The notes under the pieces: model-generated
The model's database searches: none
Told to the model about the DNA's origin: nothing
The model's input: the letters and a program-made list of their open reading frames with translations, nothing else
In this document: one piece after another, positions 49,189 through 58,085 of the stretch
Layout: every line of letters starts with the position of its first letter
How positions within the stretch are numbered: position 1 is the first letter of the stretch
Translations under genes and position numbers: made by a program
Source: Bradyrhizobium retamae
GTDB lineage: Bacteria; Pseudomonadota; Alphaproteobacteria; Rhizobiales; Xanthobacteraceae
Direction: 5' to 3'
DNA: 64,000 nt
NCBI RefSeq assembly: GCF_001440415.1
Contig: NZ_LLYA01000170.1
Span: forward strand, 1-64,000

Positions 49189-49725
49189 ATGGGCAAGATC
49201 GTCAACCGGCAAGAGCTTGCCGACCTGTTCGGCTACTCGCTGCCGACCATCTCCGCATGGATCGAAGACGGCCTGCCGGTGGAAACGCACGGCGGGCGCG
49301 GCAAGCAGTTCGAGTTCGATACCGAGAAGTGCCTGAAGTGGCTTCTCGCGCGCGAGCGTGCGCTTAGGAAGGCGGAAACGGCCGCGACGATGAATGACGG
49401 CAGCGAGCCGATCACCATCGAAAAGGCGCGGCTCCGTCACGAAGTAGCAAAGGCGAAGACGGCCGAAATCGAACTCGCGCAGAAGATGGAGCTTGTTCGC
49501 CCGGTCGCAATGATCGCGCGCGTGCTCTCGAACGAGATCGCCAACGCGCGTGCTCGCCTTCTCGCGATCCCCTCGAAGTTTCGCCCGACGATTCATCTCG
49601 CGGTCGGCACGCAAGAGAAGACCCAAAAGCTCGTCAACGAGTTGGATCGCCTGATCCGCGAGGCGCTGACCGAGATCAAGTCGTTCGCCGACGAACCTTC
49701 GAAGCCAGAAGAAGAAAATGTCTAG
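49189..49725 (+). CDS. Terminase small subunit (Nu1-like)
   Basis: The 178-aa protein begins with a winged-helix (VNRQELADLFGYSLPTISAW, IEDGLPVETHGGRGKQFEFD) as in lambda gpNu1 and DUF1441, followed by a long helical dimerisation region. It binds the packaging site and recruits the large subunit encoded just downstream. Confidence 0.88.
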   Translation: MGKIVNRQELADLFGYSLPTISAWIEDGLPVETHGGRGKQFEFDTEKCLKWLLARERALRKAETAATMNDGSEPITIEKARLRHEVAKAKTAEIELAQKMELVRPVAMIARVLSNEIANARARLLAIPSKFRPTIHLAVGTQEKTQKLVNELDRLIREALTEIKSFADEPSKPEEENV

Positions 49726-49909
49726 TGAAGAAGTACCCATGAAGCCGTCGTGGCTTCGATGGCCCCCGAATTGCTGTGAGTCCTGCACCGCATGGCACAA
49801 GCAAGGTGACTTTGACGGTCGCTGCGGCCGTGCGGAGTCCAAGCACCACGGCGATATGACCGAGTCCCGTCAGCGATGTCCTGAGTTTCGACGGAGGTCG
49901 GACATCTGA
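49718..49909 (+). CDS. Small Cys-rich phage protein, 63 aa
   Basis: Between the two terminase genes, it has CCESCTAWHKQGDFDGRCGR and a later CPEF, so four or five Cys and two His that could bind one zinc ion. It overlaps the small subunit gene by eight bases. Family unknown. Confidence 0.6.
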   Translation: MSSEEVPMKPSWLRWPPNCCESCTAWHKQGDFDGRCGRAESKHHGDMTESRQRCPEFRRRSDI

Positions 49910-49911
49910 CG

Positions 49912-51858
49912 ATGGATATCATCGCCGTCCTCGACGAATATGATCTCGACCCGGCGCATGAAGAGAAGCTTCGCGCGACGGTGCGGGAGATCATTGCCCA
50001 AAGCTTCAGCCCGCCGCCGAAGCTGACGGTCTCCGAATGGGCGGACGAATACCGTATCCTCTCGCCCGAAGCGTCCTCCGAACCCGGCAAGTGGTCTACG
50101 TCGCGCGTAGAGCCGTCGCGCGGCATCATGGACGCGTTCGCCGATCCTGACATCGAGATCATCACCTGTATGGTCGCGGCGCAGACGGTGAAGACCGAAG
50201 TCATCAACAACGTGGCTGGCTTCCACGTCCATCTCGATCCTTGCCCGATGCTCATTCTGCAACCGACGTTGCAGATGGCCGAAGCATACTCGAAGGATCG
50301 TCTCGCGCCGATGATCCGCGATACGCCGCAGCTTGCGGCGAAGCTCGGCAACCACGCGCGCGACTCCGAAGACACGATCCTTCACAAGAAGTATCCCGGC
50401 GGTCATATCACGATGGCCGGCGCGAACTCTCCTGCATCGCTGGCGTCGCGTCCGATCCGCATCCTGCTCTGCGACGAAGTTGATCGCTATGAGGCGAGCG
50501 CCGGCAAGGAAGGCGACCCGGTTTCGCTCGCTATCGAGCGAACGACGACGTTCTGGAACCGCAAGATCGCGCTCGTCTCGACGCCAACCATCAAGGGCGC
50601 GTCGCGTATCGAGTCCTCATATGAGGAAAGTGATCAGCGGCGCTTCTTCGTCAACTGCCCGAAGTGCGGACATCTGCAACACCTTCGCTGGAAGCAAGTC
50701 CGCTGGCCCGAAGGCGCTCCGCTCGAAGCGAAGTATCATTGCGAGTACAACGACCCGACGACCGGCGAACTCTGCGATCACGGATGGGATGAAGCCGAGC
50801 GACTTCAGGCCATCGCTGGGGGCGTGTGGCTCGCAACGCGGCCCGAGATCAAGGGCCACGCCGGCTTCCATCTCAACCGCATCGCTTCGCCCTGGCGCGC
50901 GCTTGGCGAGATGGCGCGCGACTTCGTGCTCGTCAAGAAGCATCCCGAGCGTCTGAAGACGTGGGTCAACACGCGCCTCGCTGAGACGTGGGAGGATCGC
51001 GGCGAGCGCGCCAACCCGGATTCGATCTATGGCAGGCGCGAAGAGTATGACGCCACCGAAATCCTTCCGAGCGGCGTCGGCGCCATCACGGCGTCGGTCG
51101 ATATTCAGGATGACCGCTTCGAGATCGAGTGGCAGGGCTGGGGTCAGGACGACGAAAGTTGGTCGCTCGACTACAAGGTCTACTATGGCGACCCGAACTC
51201 TCCCGGTTTTTGGGAAGTGCTCGACCATGCCTTGATGCGCACATTCCGGCATCCGGCCGGTGTTGACATGCGCGTCGAGGCGACGTGCATCGACTCCGGT
51301 GGTCACTTCACGCAACAGGTCTACAACTTCGTTCGGCCGCGCCAGATCAGGAAGGTCTACGCCATTAAGGGCATCGGTGGTCCCGGCCGTCCGATCTGGC
51401 CTGCGAAGGGCACGGTCAACAAGGCGAAGAACGTGACGGTGTTCGTGCTGGGCGTTGATCAGGCCAAGGATGTCCACTACAAACGCCTTGGCGTGAAGGA
51501 GCCCGGTCCCGGCTACTGTCACTTTCCGAAGATCGAGCCGCCTTATGACAAGAAGCACTTCGAGGGTTTGACCGCCGAAAAGGCGATCCTGAAGACCGAC
51601 AAGAAGGGCTTCACGGTCAAGGAGTGGCACAAGGTCCATCAGCGCAACGAACCGCTCGACGTGCGTGTCTACGGAATCGCGGCGCGGCTCTCGCTCGGCA
51701 TCAACATGGAACGGCGTCTCGGCGCGTTGCGTGCTGCCGCGTCTGCGACTCTCAATCAGGCCCCGCGAGCGGCCATGTCCGGCCCGGCGGAAGAGCCGAC
51801 CCCGGCACCGGCCGGCACCGGCCGGCGTCGTCTTCGCTCACGCGGCGTTGAAAGATAG
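49912..51858 (+). CDS. Terminase large subunit (GpA family)
   Basis: The 648-aa protein is the DNA-packaging motor and nuclease. It shows SEWADEYRILSPEASSEPG, a Walker A variant VAAQTVKTEVINN (about 85), Walker B ILLCDEVDRYE (about 185), a zinc-ribbon-like FVNCPKCGHLQHLRW (about 245), and nuclease-domain motifs ASVDIQDDRFEIEWQGWG (about 395) and ATCIDSGGH. These match lambda/Mu-like GpA terminases. It overlaps nothing and follows the Cys-rich gene by two bases. Confidence 0.93.
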   Translation: MDIIAVLDEYDLDPAHEEKLRATVREIIAQSFSPPPKLTVSEWADEYRILSPEASSEPGKWSTSRVEPSRGIMDAFADPDIEIITCMVAAQTVKTEVINNVAGFHVHLDPCPMLILQPTLQMAEAYSKDRLAPMIRDTPQLAAKLGNHARDSEDTILHKKYPGGHITMAGANSPASLASRPIRILLCDEVDRYEASAGKEGDPVSLAIERTTTFWNRKIALVSTPTIKGASRIESSYEESDQRRFFVNCPKCGHLQHLRWKQVRWPEGAPLEAKYHCEYNDPTTGELCDHGWDEAERLQAIAGGVWLATRPEIKGHAGFHLNRIASPWRALGEMARDFVLVKKHPERLKTWVNTRLAETWEDRGERANPDSIYGRREEYDATEILPSGVGAITASVDIQDDRFEIEWQGWGQDDESWSLDYKVYYGDPNSPGFWEVLDHALMRTFRHPAGVDMRVEATCIDSGGHFTQQVYNFVRPRQIRKVYAIKGIGGPGRPIWPAKGTVNKAKNVTVFVLGVDQAKDVHYKRLGVKEPGPGYCHFPKIEPPYDKKHFEGLTAEKAILKTDKKGFTVKEWHKVHQRNEPLDVRVYGIAARLSLGINMERRLGALRAAASATLNQAPRAAMSGPAEEPTPAPAGTGRRRLRSRGVER

Positions 51859-51873
51859 GCGGTTGCAGGCTAC

Positions 51874-52152
51874 ATGCGAAGCATGATGACCAAGGAAGAC
51901 ATTCGGGAAGCCCGAGCGGTGCTCGGCAAGATGTGGAAGCCCGGCGGCGCTCCGCTGACTGCCCAAGAGCTTGTCCGCGCCCTCGGCCTGTCCGAGAAGC
52001 ACGGCACCGACCATGTCTACAACATGGAAAGCGGCAAGTCGGCGGTCTCTGGCACTATCGAGATGCTGTTGCGCATCTATATGGCGGGCGGCGTTCCGCC
52101 TGACGACGTTGTGATCTTCGCCCCAACTGAGCCTCGCAAGAAGGCGCGCTAA
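51874..52152 (+). CDS. Phage HTH-like protein, 92 aa
   Basis: Reads REARAVLGKMWKPGGAPLTA then QELVRALGLSEKHGTDHVYN, then GTIEMLLRIYMAGGVPPDDV. The layout resembles a Cro/C1-type HTH used by many phages in their structural block. It may regulate late genes or be vestigial. ATG 51874 is used; 51883 and 51886 are also possible. Confidence 0.6.
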   Translation: MRSMMTKEDIREARAVLGKMWKPGGAPLTAQELVRALGLSEKHGTDHVYNMESGKSAVSGTIEMLLRIYMAGGVPPDDVVIFAPTEPRKKAR

Positions 52153-52204
52153 AGGCGACGGAAGTAGTCTCTTTGGATCGCGCCATGTCTCGTAGCTTCG
52201 AGAC

Positions 52205-52411
52205 ATGGCACAGAGCGTCGAAGAACAACTCGAACAAACCCTCGAATCGATCCGTCAGGTCGAGAAGAGCGGCCAGCGTTACACGATCAAGGATCGTGAG
52301 CTTTGGCGTGGCGATCTGAAGGTTCTCGACAAGCGCGCCGAGCGCCTTGAGCGAGCGAGTGCGCGTGCCAAGAATGGCGGCGTCAAGATTCAGCGGATCA
52401 TTCCGCTGTGA
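52205..52411 (+). CDS. gpW/DUF6148-like head-tail connector protein, 68 aa
   Basis: The protein has an N-terminal helix with SVEEQLEQTLESIRQVEKSG, then QRYTIKDRELWRGDLKVLDK and a basic C-terminus. The position just before the portal and this helix-strand-helix pattern fit lambda gpW-like/DUF6148 proteins that plug the portal. Its stop overlaps the portal start. Confidence 0.75.
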   Translation: MAQSVEEQLEQTLESIRQVEKSGQRYTIKDRELWRGDLKVLDKRAERLERASARAKNGGVKIQRIIPL

Positions 52412-54024
52412 TGAAGCCCCTCGCGCCCACGTTTACGGATCGCCTTCTGGCGAGCGTCGCGCCAACCTTCGCGCAGCGCCGCTACCATGCGCGCCTGTCG
52501 CTCAACCTTATGGGCCAGTATGCCGGCGCGAAGTCGAACCGCGCTGCGCTGAAGACTTGGCGCACCAATCCCGGTTCGGCCGACGCTGACACGCTTGGCG
52601 ATCTGCCGACGTTGCGCGCTCGATCGCGCGACCTCGGCCGCAACAATCCTATCGCTACCGGCGCTCGCTCGACCTCGAAGAGCAACATCGTCGGCACCGG
52701 CCTGCGCGTTCGCTCGAAGCTGAATGCCAAGCTGCTCGGTCTCTCCGAAGAAGCCGCCGAAGTTTGGGAGCGCAACGCGGAGACGCTGTTCGATCTTTGG
52801 GCGCAATCCAAAACCGCCGACATCACGCTCACGCAGAACTTCTATGAGCTTCAGGGGCTCGTCTTCAACACGGTGTTCGAGTCCGGCGACACGTTCGTCC
52901 TGCGGCGCACGCCGAAGCGCAAGACCATCGTCCCGCTCGCGCTCAATGTGATCGAGGCCGACCGCGTTGCCACGCCGCAAGAGAAGATGGGTGACTACTA
53001 CATCCGCGACGGCGTCAGGATCGACGAAGATGGTGCGCCGGTTGGCTACTACATCCTCAACGACCATCCCGGCGACTCGCCGACCTATGCGCAGTACGGC
53101 TACAAGGAAGTTGCGGCGTTCGGTGCGAAGTCCGGCGAGCAGATGGTGCTCCATGTGTTCGAGCGCCTTCGGCCTGGCTTGAACCGTGGCATCCCGCAGC
53201 TTGCGCCTGTCATCGAAATCCTGAAGCAACTCGACCGCTACAGCGAAGCCGAGTTGATGAAGGCCGTTGTGTCGTCGTTCTTCACGGTCTTCCTGAAGAC
53301 CGAAGGTGACGACGGACTCGCCAGCGCCACGCAGGGCGCATTCCCCGGCATGGGTGCCAACGAGATCACGATGGGGCCGGGCACCATCGTTGACATCGGG
53401 ACCGGCGAAGACATCCAGACCGCGCAACCGGCGAACACGTCCAACTTCGATCCGTTCTTCACGTCCGTCGTGCGCCAGATCGGCGTTGCGCTGCAAATCC
53501 CGTTTGAACTGCTCATGCTGCACTTCACGGCGAGCTACAGCGCCTCGCGTGCGGCCTTGGAGATGGCGGCGCAGTTCTTCCGCGACCGGCGCACTTGGCT
53601 TGTCCGCGCCTTCTGTGCGCCCGTGTACGAATGGTTCATGGCCGATGCGATCAACGCTGGCCTGATCGTCGCGCCCGGCTTCTTCAATGATCCCATTCGT
53701 CGCGCCGCTTGGCTCGGCTCGCAATGGATCGGCCCGGCTCGCATCATTCTCGACCCGCTGAAGGAATGGAAGGCTGAAGCCGAAGCCGTGAGCCTTGGCG
53801 CTCGCACCATCGAAGCCGTGATCATCGAGCGCGGTGGCGATGACTTCGAGCAGACCACGAAGCAGCGCATCCGCGAGCACAAGGCGCGTGCCGCCGGCAA
53901 GCTCGAACCCGAAATCCTCGCCCCGGAAGGCACGGCACCCCCGCCGCCGACTGACGAGAACGGCGGCGAAAAGGGCGGCAGTGGCAACAAGCCGAAGCCG
54001 GCACACAACGAGGACGACGAATGA
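52411..54024 (+). CDS. Portal protein (lambda gpB family)
   Basis: The 537-aa protein forms the dodecameric DNA-entry ring. It shows RARSRDLGRNNPIATGARST, a WxRW-less but family-typical ERLRPGLNRGIPQLAPVIEI, and LLMLHFTASYSASRAALEMA, which are typical of lambda portals. A disordered Pro/Gly/Lys tail closes it. ATG 52411 overlaps the stop of the gpW-like gene (tgATG). Confidence 0.93.
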   Translation: MKPLAPTFTDRLLASVAPTFAQRRYHARLSLNLMGQYAGAKSNRAALKTWRTNPGSADADTLGDLPTLRARSRDLGRNNPIATGARSTSKSNIVGTGLRVRSKLNAKLLGLSEEAAEVWERNAETLFDLWAQSKTADITLTQNFYELQGLVFNTVFESGDTFVLRRTPKRKTIVPLALNVIEADRVATPQEKMGDYYIRDGVRIDEDGAPVGYYILNDHPGDSPTYAQYGYKEVAAFGAKSGEQMVLHVFERLRPGLNRGIPQLAPVIEILKQLDRYSEAELMKAVVSSFFTVFLKTEGDDGLASATQGAFPGMGANEITMGPGTIVDIGTGEDIQTAQPANTSNFDPFFTSVVRQIGVALQIPFELLMLHFTASYSASRAALEMAAQFFRDRRTWLVRAFCAPVYEWFMADAINAGLIVAPGFFNDPIRRAAWLGSQWIGPARIILDPLKEWKAEAEAVSLGARTIEAVIIERGGDDFEQTTKQRIREHKARAAGKLEPEILAPEGTAPPPPTDENGGEKGGSGNKPKPAHNEDDE

Positions 54025-55319
54025 CCATCCGCAGCATCCGCAACCCGATGATCTTCGACGCCGCGATCACCGCCAATTGGGCGATGGACGAAGCTGCGCT
54101 TCAGACCGTCCTCGAAATCGCATCGCGCGAGCATCAGATCGAACCGACGATGCTCGAAGCCTATCGCGCGCAAGAGCTTGATCGTGCCGAGCGCGCGACC
54201 GTGCGTGATGGCGTGGCGATCCTCAACGTCGATGGCCCGCTGTTCAAGCGCGCCAACCTGATGACCATGTTTTGCGGTGCGACCTCCTATGATGTGCTGC
54301 GGCGCGACCTTCAGGCCGCGCTCGACAACGCGTCCGTGCGCGCAATCATGCTCAACATCCATTCGCCCGGCGGCGAGGCGGCAGGCACTTCCGAGCTTGC
54401 GCAGGCCGTCTATGACGCTCGCAGCGTGAAGCCGATCCACGCCTATGCAGGCGATCAGGCGGCGTCGGCCGCTTACTGGATCGGATCGGCCGCTGACAAG
54501 TTTTGGATCGGGCCTGCCGCCGCGCTCGGCTCCATCGGTGTTCGTGCTGGCATCCAGGACACGTCAGGTCGCGACGAATCGCGCGGCGTCAAGAACTATG
54601 AGTTCGTGTCGTCGCAGTCGCCGTTCAAGAAGGTGGACCTCAACAGCAAGCAGGGTCGTGACCGCGTGCAAGCGCGCGTCGATGCGATGGCTGCGGTGTT
54701 CGTCGAGACCGTCGCCAAGAACCGAAACGTGTCGGTGGCGCATGTCCTCGAAGCATTCGGAAAGGGCGATGTCCTGATCGGCAAGGCCGCGATTGACGCT
54801 GGCATGGCCGATGGCTTCGGCACCTTTGAATCCGTTCTCGCGAGCCTGTCTCGCGGTGAAGAGCCCAAGTCCTTTGCAGGATTCAACCCGGCCGCATCCG
54901 GCCAAACCCAAGAGAGTGAGACTATGGAAAAGACCCCGGAAGAACTGGCTGCGGAAGCCGCCGCCGCTGCAACGGCCCCGGTCGTTGCCCCCGAAGCCGC
55001 TGCCGTCGAGACCGTCGATGCGTCTGCCGCTGCAACCGCAGCCGAACGGAAGCGCGTCACCGACATCATGGCGCTGACCCTGCCGGGTTACGAAGAGGCC
55101 GCTTCAAAGGCTATCGAAACGGGCTCTTCGGCGCATGAGTTCTCGGCAATGATCGTCAGCACTGAAAAGGCTAAGCGCACCGAGCGCGCCGATGCCGTGA
55201 AGACGGACACCGAAGCGAACGCTGAAGTGGCTCCGTCGAGCGGCAAGGAGCGGGCAACGGGCGACGACGCCGCAGCCAACGCAATTCTCGGCGCGTTCAA
55301 GCTCGCGACCGGCAACTAA
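54021..55319 (+). CDS. S49 (SppA/gpC-like) capsid maturation protease with C-terminal scaffold
   Basis: The 432-aa protein has an SppA-type fold in the first 280 residues: LNIHSPGGEAAGTSELAQAV (about 112), the nucleophile region AYAGDQAASAAYWIGSAAD (about 147) and a Lys-containing QSPFKKVDLNSKQGRDRV (about 197). The C-terminal part from about 300 is Ala/Glu/Thr-rich and helical, like a scaffold. An internal in-frame ATG at 54924 with AAGAGAG upstream would make a separate scaffold, as lambda C and Nu3. ATGA overlap with the portal gene. Confidence 0.9.
   Translation: MTIRSIRNPMIFDAAITANWAMDEAALQTVLEIASREHQIEPTMLEAYRAQELDRAERATVRDGVAILNVDGPLFKRANLMTMFCGATSYDVLRRDLQAALDNASVRAIMLNIHSPGGEAAGTSELAQAVYDARSVKPIHAYAGDQAASAAYWIGSAADKFWIGPAAALGSIGVRAGIQDTSGRDESRGVKNYEFVSSQSPFKKVDLNSKQGRDRVQARVDAMAAVFVETVAKNRNVSVAHVLEAFGKGDVLIGKAAIDAGMADGFGTFESVLASLSRGEEPKSFAGFNPAASGQTQESETMEKTPEELAAEAAAAATAPVVAPEAAAVETVDASAAATAAERKRVTDIMALTLPGYEEAASKAIETGSSAHEFSAMIVSTEKAKRTERADAVKTDTEANAEVAPSSGKERATGDDAAANAILGAFKLATGN
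54924..55319 (+). CDS. Nested scaffold protein (Nu3-like), internal start
   Basis: An in-frame ATG at codon 302 of the protease gene has AAGAGAG about eight bases upstream and opens 131 residues of mostly helical, Ala/Glu-rich sequence (EKTPEELAAEAAAAATAPVV). Lambda makes its scaffold Nu3 the same way from the 3' end of gene C. I infer the same arrangement; translation from this start is not proven. Confidence 0.6.
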   Translation: MEKTPEELAAEAAAAATAPVVAPEAAAVETVDASAAATAAERKRVTDIMALTLPGYEEAASKAIETGSSAHEFSAMIVSTEKAKRTERADAVKTDTEANAEVAPSSGKERATGDDAAANAILGAFKLATGN

Positions 55320-55330
55320 GGAGCCCGCTA

Positions 55331-55693
55331 GTGGCACAGTTCAAGGAAGAGGGTTCGTTCGTTCCGAACCAGTTCGCGCTCGGTCACACGCGGGCGCGCA
55401 AGGCCGTGATCAAGTCCGGTGCCGGCGTTCTCGCCGCCGCGACCGTGCTCGGTCAGGTAACGGCCGACAAGAAGTACCTGAAGTCGCTGGCCGCAGCGAG
55501 CGATGGTTCGCAGGTCGTAGACGCCATTCTGGCCGAAGCCGTCGATGCCACCAGCGCCGACGTGGAAGCGATCATCTACATCGCCGGTGAGTTCGATCAG
55601 GACAAGCTGATCCTCGGCACTGGACACACCCTCGGGTCGATTGACGCGACGTTCCGCGACAAGTCGATCTGGCTCGTCAAGCCGCAGGGCTAA
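55331..55693 (+). CDS. Head decoration protein (gpD-like)
   Basis: From GTG 55331 (AAGGAG upstream) the 120-aa protein reads NQFALGHTRARKAVIKSGAG, VLGQVTADKKYLKSLAAASD, and DQDKLILGTGHTLGSI. This is the lambda gpD/gpSHP-like decoration family that stabilises the expanded capsid. It sits directly between protease and major capsid genes, as in lambda. Confidence 0.9.
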   Translation: MAQFKEEGSFVPNQFALGHTRARKAVIKSGAGVLAAATVLGQVTADKKYLKSLAAASDGSQVVDAILAEAVDATSADVEAIIYIAGEFDQDKLILGTGHTLGSIDATFRDKSIWLVKPQG

Positions 55694-55729
55694 CCGAGAC
55701 AACCACGAAAGCAAACGGGAAGCCCTACG

Positions 55730-56788
55730 ATGGACCTCTTTTCCACTACCGCCCTCAACCGCGTTGTTGAAGAACTGCCGCTCAACCCGGCGTTCTTCCT
55801 CAACACCTTTTTCACGACCGTCGAGACCTCGACGACCGAAGACGTGAAGTTCGACCAGGTCAAGGGTCGTCGCCTGATTTCGCCCCTCGTCAGCCCCATC
55901 GTGGCCGGCAAGGTCATCCGCGAAGCCGGCTACAAGACCTCGTCCCTGAGCCCGGCCTACGTCAAGGACAAGCGCGTGTTCGATCCGAACAAGCAGTTCA
56001 AGCGTCGCGCTGGCGAGAAGATCGGCGGGTCTCTGACCCCGGATCAGCGCCTCGCCGCGTCCATCGCCTTTGCTCTCAACGAGCAGTTGGAGATGTGGAC
56101 CCGCCGCCTCGAAGTGATGTCCGCCGAAGTGCTGCGCACCGGCAAGGTCATCCTTGAAGGTGACGAGTATCCGAAGCAGGAAGTGGACTTCGGCCGCGAT
56201 GCCGAACTGACCATCGTCCTGACCGGCACCGACAAGTGGTCTACCGCCGCCGTCAACCCGCTCAATGATATCGAGGAATGGGGTCAGGCCGTGTTCGACC
56301 ATTCGAGCTTGGTCGTGCGCGACGTGTTCATGGCGAGCGACGTGTGGAAGGCCATCCGCGCAAAGATGGCCGGTCCCGACACCGATGCGGTCGCCAAGTC
56401 GATGCGTCTTCAGATCGACACGACCACGGCTGGCCTGTCGGCGGCTCGCGCTGAGCTTGGTCCGATCCTGATCACTCCCGGCGTGAAGCTGGTTGCGGTC
56501 TTCGGTGACTATCGCCTGTGGGTTCACGCTGACAAGTACACCGACCCGTTGACCGGACTCGAGAAGGATGTGCTTCCGGCTGGCGAGATCGTCATGGCCT
56601 CCCGAGAGATCGAGGGCGTCCGTCACTTCGGCGCGATCCGCGACCTCAAGGCCGGCATTCAGGCCCGCGACTTCTTCGTGAAGTCTTGGGAAGAGGAAGA
56701 CCCGAGCGTTCGCTACATCCTCGGTCAGTCGGCTCCGCTGATTGCGCCGTACCGTGCGAACGGCACGCTGGGCGCGAAGGTGCTCTAA
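55730..56788 (+). CDS. Major capsid protein (gpE family)
   Basis: The 352-aa protein shows FSTTALNRVVEELPLNPAFF at the N-terminus, KFDQVKGRRLISPLVSPIVA, and ATHGDYRLWVHADKYTDP-like GDYRLWVHADKYTDPLTGLE near 260. These match lambda gpE-type capsids with the HK97 fold. GGGAAG precedes the ATG. Its stop overlaps the next start. Confidence 0.93.
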   Translation: MDLFSTTALNRVVEELPLNPAFFLNTFFTTVETSTTEDVKFDQVKGRRLISPLVSPIVAGKVIREAGYKTSSLSPAYVKDKRVFDPNKQFKRRAGEKIGGSLTPDQRLAASIAFALNEQLEMWTRRLEVMSAEVLRTGKVILEGDEYPKQEVDFGRDAELTIVLTGTDKWSTAAVNPLNDIEEWGQAVFDHSSLVVRDVFMASDVWKAIRAKMAGPDTDAVAKSMRLQIDTTTAGLSAARAELGPILITPGVKLVAVFGDYRLWVHADKYTDPLTGLEKDVLPAGEIVMASREIEGVRHFGAIRDLKAGIQARDFFVKSWEEEDPSVRYILGQSAPLIAPYRANGTLGAKVL

Positions 56789-57201
56789 TGCCCATCTATC
56801 GAGGTCTTGTAACGATCAAGCGCGCTGGGCGGTATCACCCGCCCGGCAGCTTGCACGACTTCGACGAAGACACGGCGAAGGCCCTTGGCCCGTCGCGCGT
56901 TGTCTTGGCCGAAGATCAGACTGCGACCGTTGTCGCGGTCACGGGGTCCGCTGGGGATGCCACCAGCGACGCGCCGCCCGCTGTCGTGGTTCCTCCCGCC
57001 TCAGAACAGTCGGGCGGCGCGAGTGTTCGCGTCTCCGAGATCAGTGCTGCTATCGACCTGCTCGACGAGAAGAAGGACTACTTCAAGTCCGGCCCTCGCG
57101 TGGGCAAGCCGAAGCAGAAGGCGATTGAAGAGATCGTGGGTTTCGACATCAATGATGCCGAGATCGACGCAGCCCTGGCTCTGCGCGAAACGGGCCTCTG
57201 A
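56788..57201 (+). CDS. Putative head-completion/FI-like protein, 137 aa
   Basis: The ATG overlaps the capsid stop (taATG). The N-terminus (YRGLVTIKRAGRYHPPGSLH) is basic and the rest has an Ala/Val-rich linker and a helical end (VRVSEISAAIDLLDEKKDYF). Lambda places gpFI here, which helps packaging; resemblance is positional. It overlaps the FII-like gene by one base. Confidence 0.65.
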   Translation: MPIYRGLVTIKRAGRYHPPGSLHDFDEDTAKALGPSRVVLAEDQTATVVAVTGSAGDATSDAPPAVVVPPASEQSGGASVRVSEISAAIDLLDEKKDYFKSGPRVGKPKQKAIEEIVGFDINDAEIDAALALRETGL

Positions 57202-57554
57202 TGCCCGTTGAGACCGAAGACGATCTGTTGATCTTCCTCAACCCCGACGAGTTCGGGGTTGAGGCGTCTTATGTCTCGCGTGAAGACGGCGCTGAGCCGA
57301 AGACTGTCCCCGGCATGTTCGATGACGAAGGGAGCAACTGGAATCCGAACCGTTGGACCGGCACGGAGTTTCAGATGCAGATGGGCGCTCACGTCGAGTC
57401 AACTGGCCCGACGTTTCAGTGCCGGACGGCCGACCTGCACAAGGGCGGTCGCAAGGGCGAGAAGCTGACCATCAAGGGCACCGAATACAGGATCGAGGGC
57501 AAGCGACCGGACGGCACCGGCATGACGCTGCTCCTTTTGATGGCGAATGATTGA
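57201..57554 (+). CDS. Head-tail joining protein (gpFII-like)
   Basis: The 117-aa protein has LLIFLNPDEFGVEASYVSRE, then TVPGMFDDE and a C-terminal YRIEGKRPDGTGMTLLLL. FLNPDEFxxxAxY...GxxYxVxxxxPDGTGMTxLxL is typical of lambda FII/ATP-binding-sugar-transporter-like head-tail joining proteins. It fits its place directly after the FI-like gene. Confidence 0.85.
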   Translation: MPVETEDDLLIFLNPDEFGVEASYVSREDGAEPKTVPGMFDDEGSNWNPNRWTGTEFQMQMGAHVESTGPTFQCRTADLHKGGRKGEKLTIKGTEYRIEGKRPDGTGMTLLLLMAND

Positions 57555-58078
57555 TGGCCCATCCTCGCAAGCTGATCCGCCTCGCATTCAAAAACCGACT
57601 GGCCCTTCCGCTGCCGGACGGTAGCTTTCGCACGGCCGCAGGGTCGCGCGTCTATGCAAGCCGGCTTGCGCCGGTCTCCGAAGAGGAACTGAAGGAAGAT
57701 GGCCCGGCCATCCTCGTTTACGCGCGGATGGAGAAGTACAACGCCGACAAGGACTATGGCGTCGAGGGCATCGCTACGAACGTCGAGCGCGAACTGACGC
57801 TTGTCACCGAAGCGATGACGCTCGGCGGCGAGACCGTTGACGACAAGCTCGACGACATGGCCGAAGAGATGGAGGCTGCGCTTAGCGACTTCGAGATTCC
57901 CGGCTTTGAGACCGCGCGCATCCGCCTGATCGAGTCCGACATCGACGTTATCACCGAGCAGGTCAAGCGGCCCGTTGGCGCTATCGGCCTCGTTTGGCAG
58001 ATCAATTACCGCACCGCATGGCGCGCTCGCTCCAACGTGGATGCGCCCGACTATGACTTCTTGAACAACCCGACGTGA
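57554..58078 (+). CDS. Tail completion/minor tail-type protein, 174 aa
   Basis: ATG 57554 overlaps the previous stop. It reads KLIRLAFKNRLALPLPDGSF, then ILVYARMEKYNADKDYGVEG, RELTLVTEAMTLGGETVDDK and GLVWQINYRTAWR. These phrases match phage minor tail/gpU-type proteins that end the head-neck module. It overlaps no other gene and is followed by baseplate V. Confidence 0.75.
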   Translation: MAHPRKLIRLAFKNRLALPLPDGSFRTAAGSRVYASRLAPVSEEELKEDGPAILVYARMEKYNADKDYGVEGIATNVERELTLVTEAMTLGGETVDDKLDDMAEEMEAALSDFEIPGFETARIRLIESDIDVITEQVKRPVGAIGLVWQINYRTAWRARSNVDAPDYDFLNNPT

Positions 58079-58085
58079 GGCTCGC

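Noticed and set aside
52390..54006. 538-codon minus-strand frame
   Set aside because: Exactly antisense to the portal gene; sequence has no domain features.
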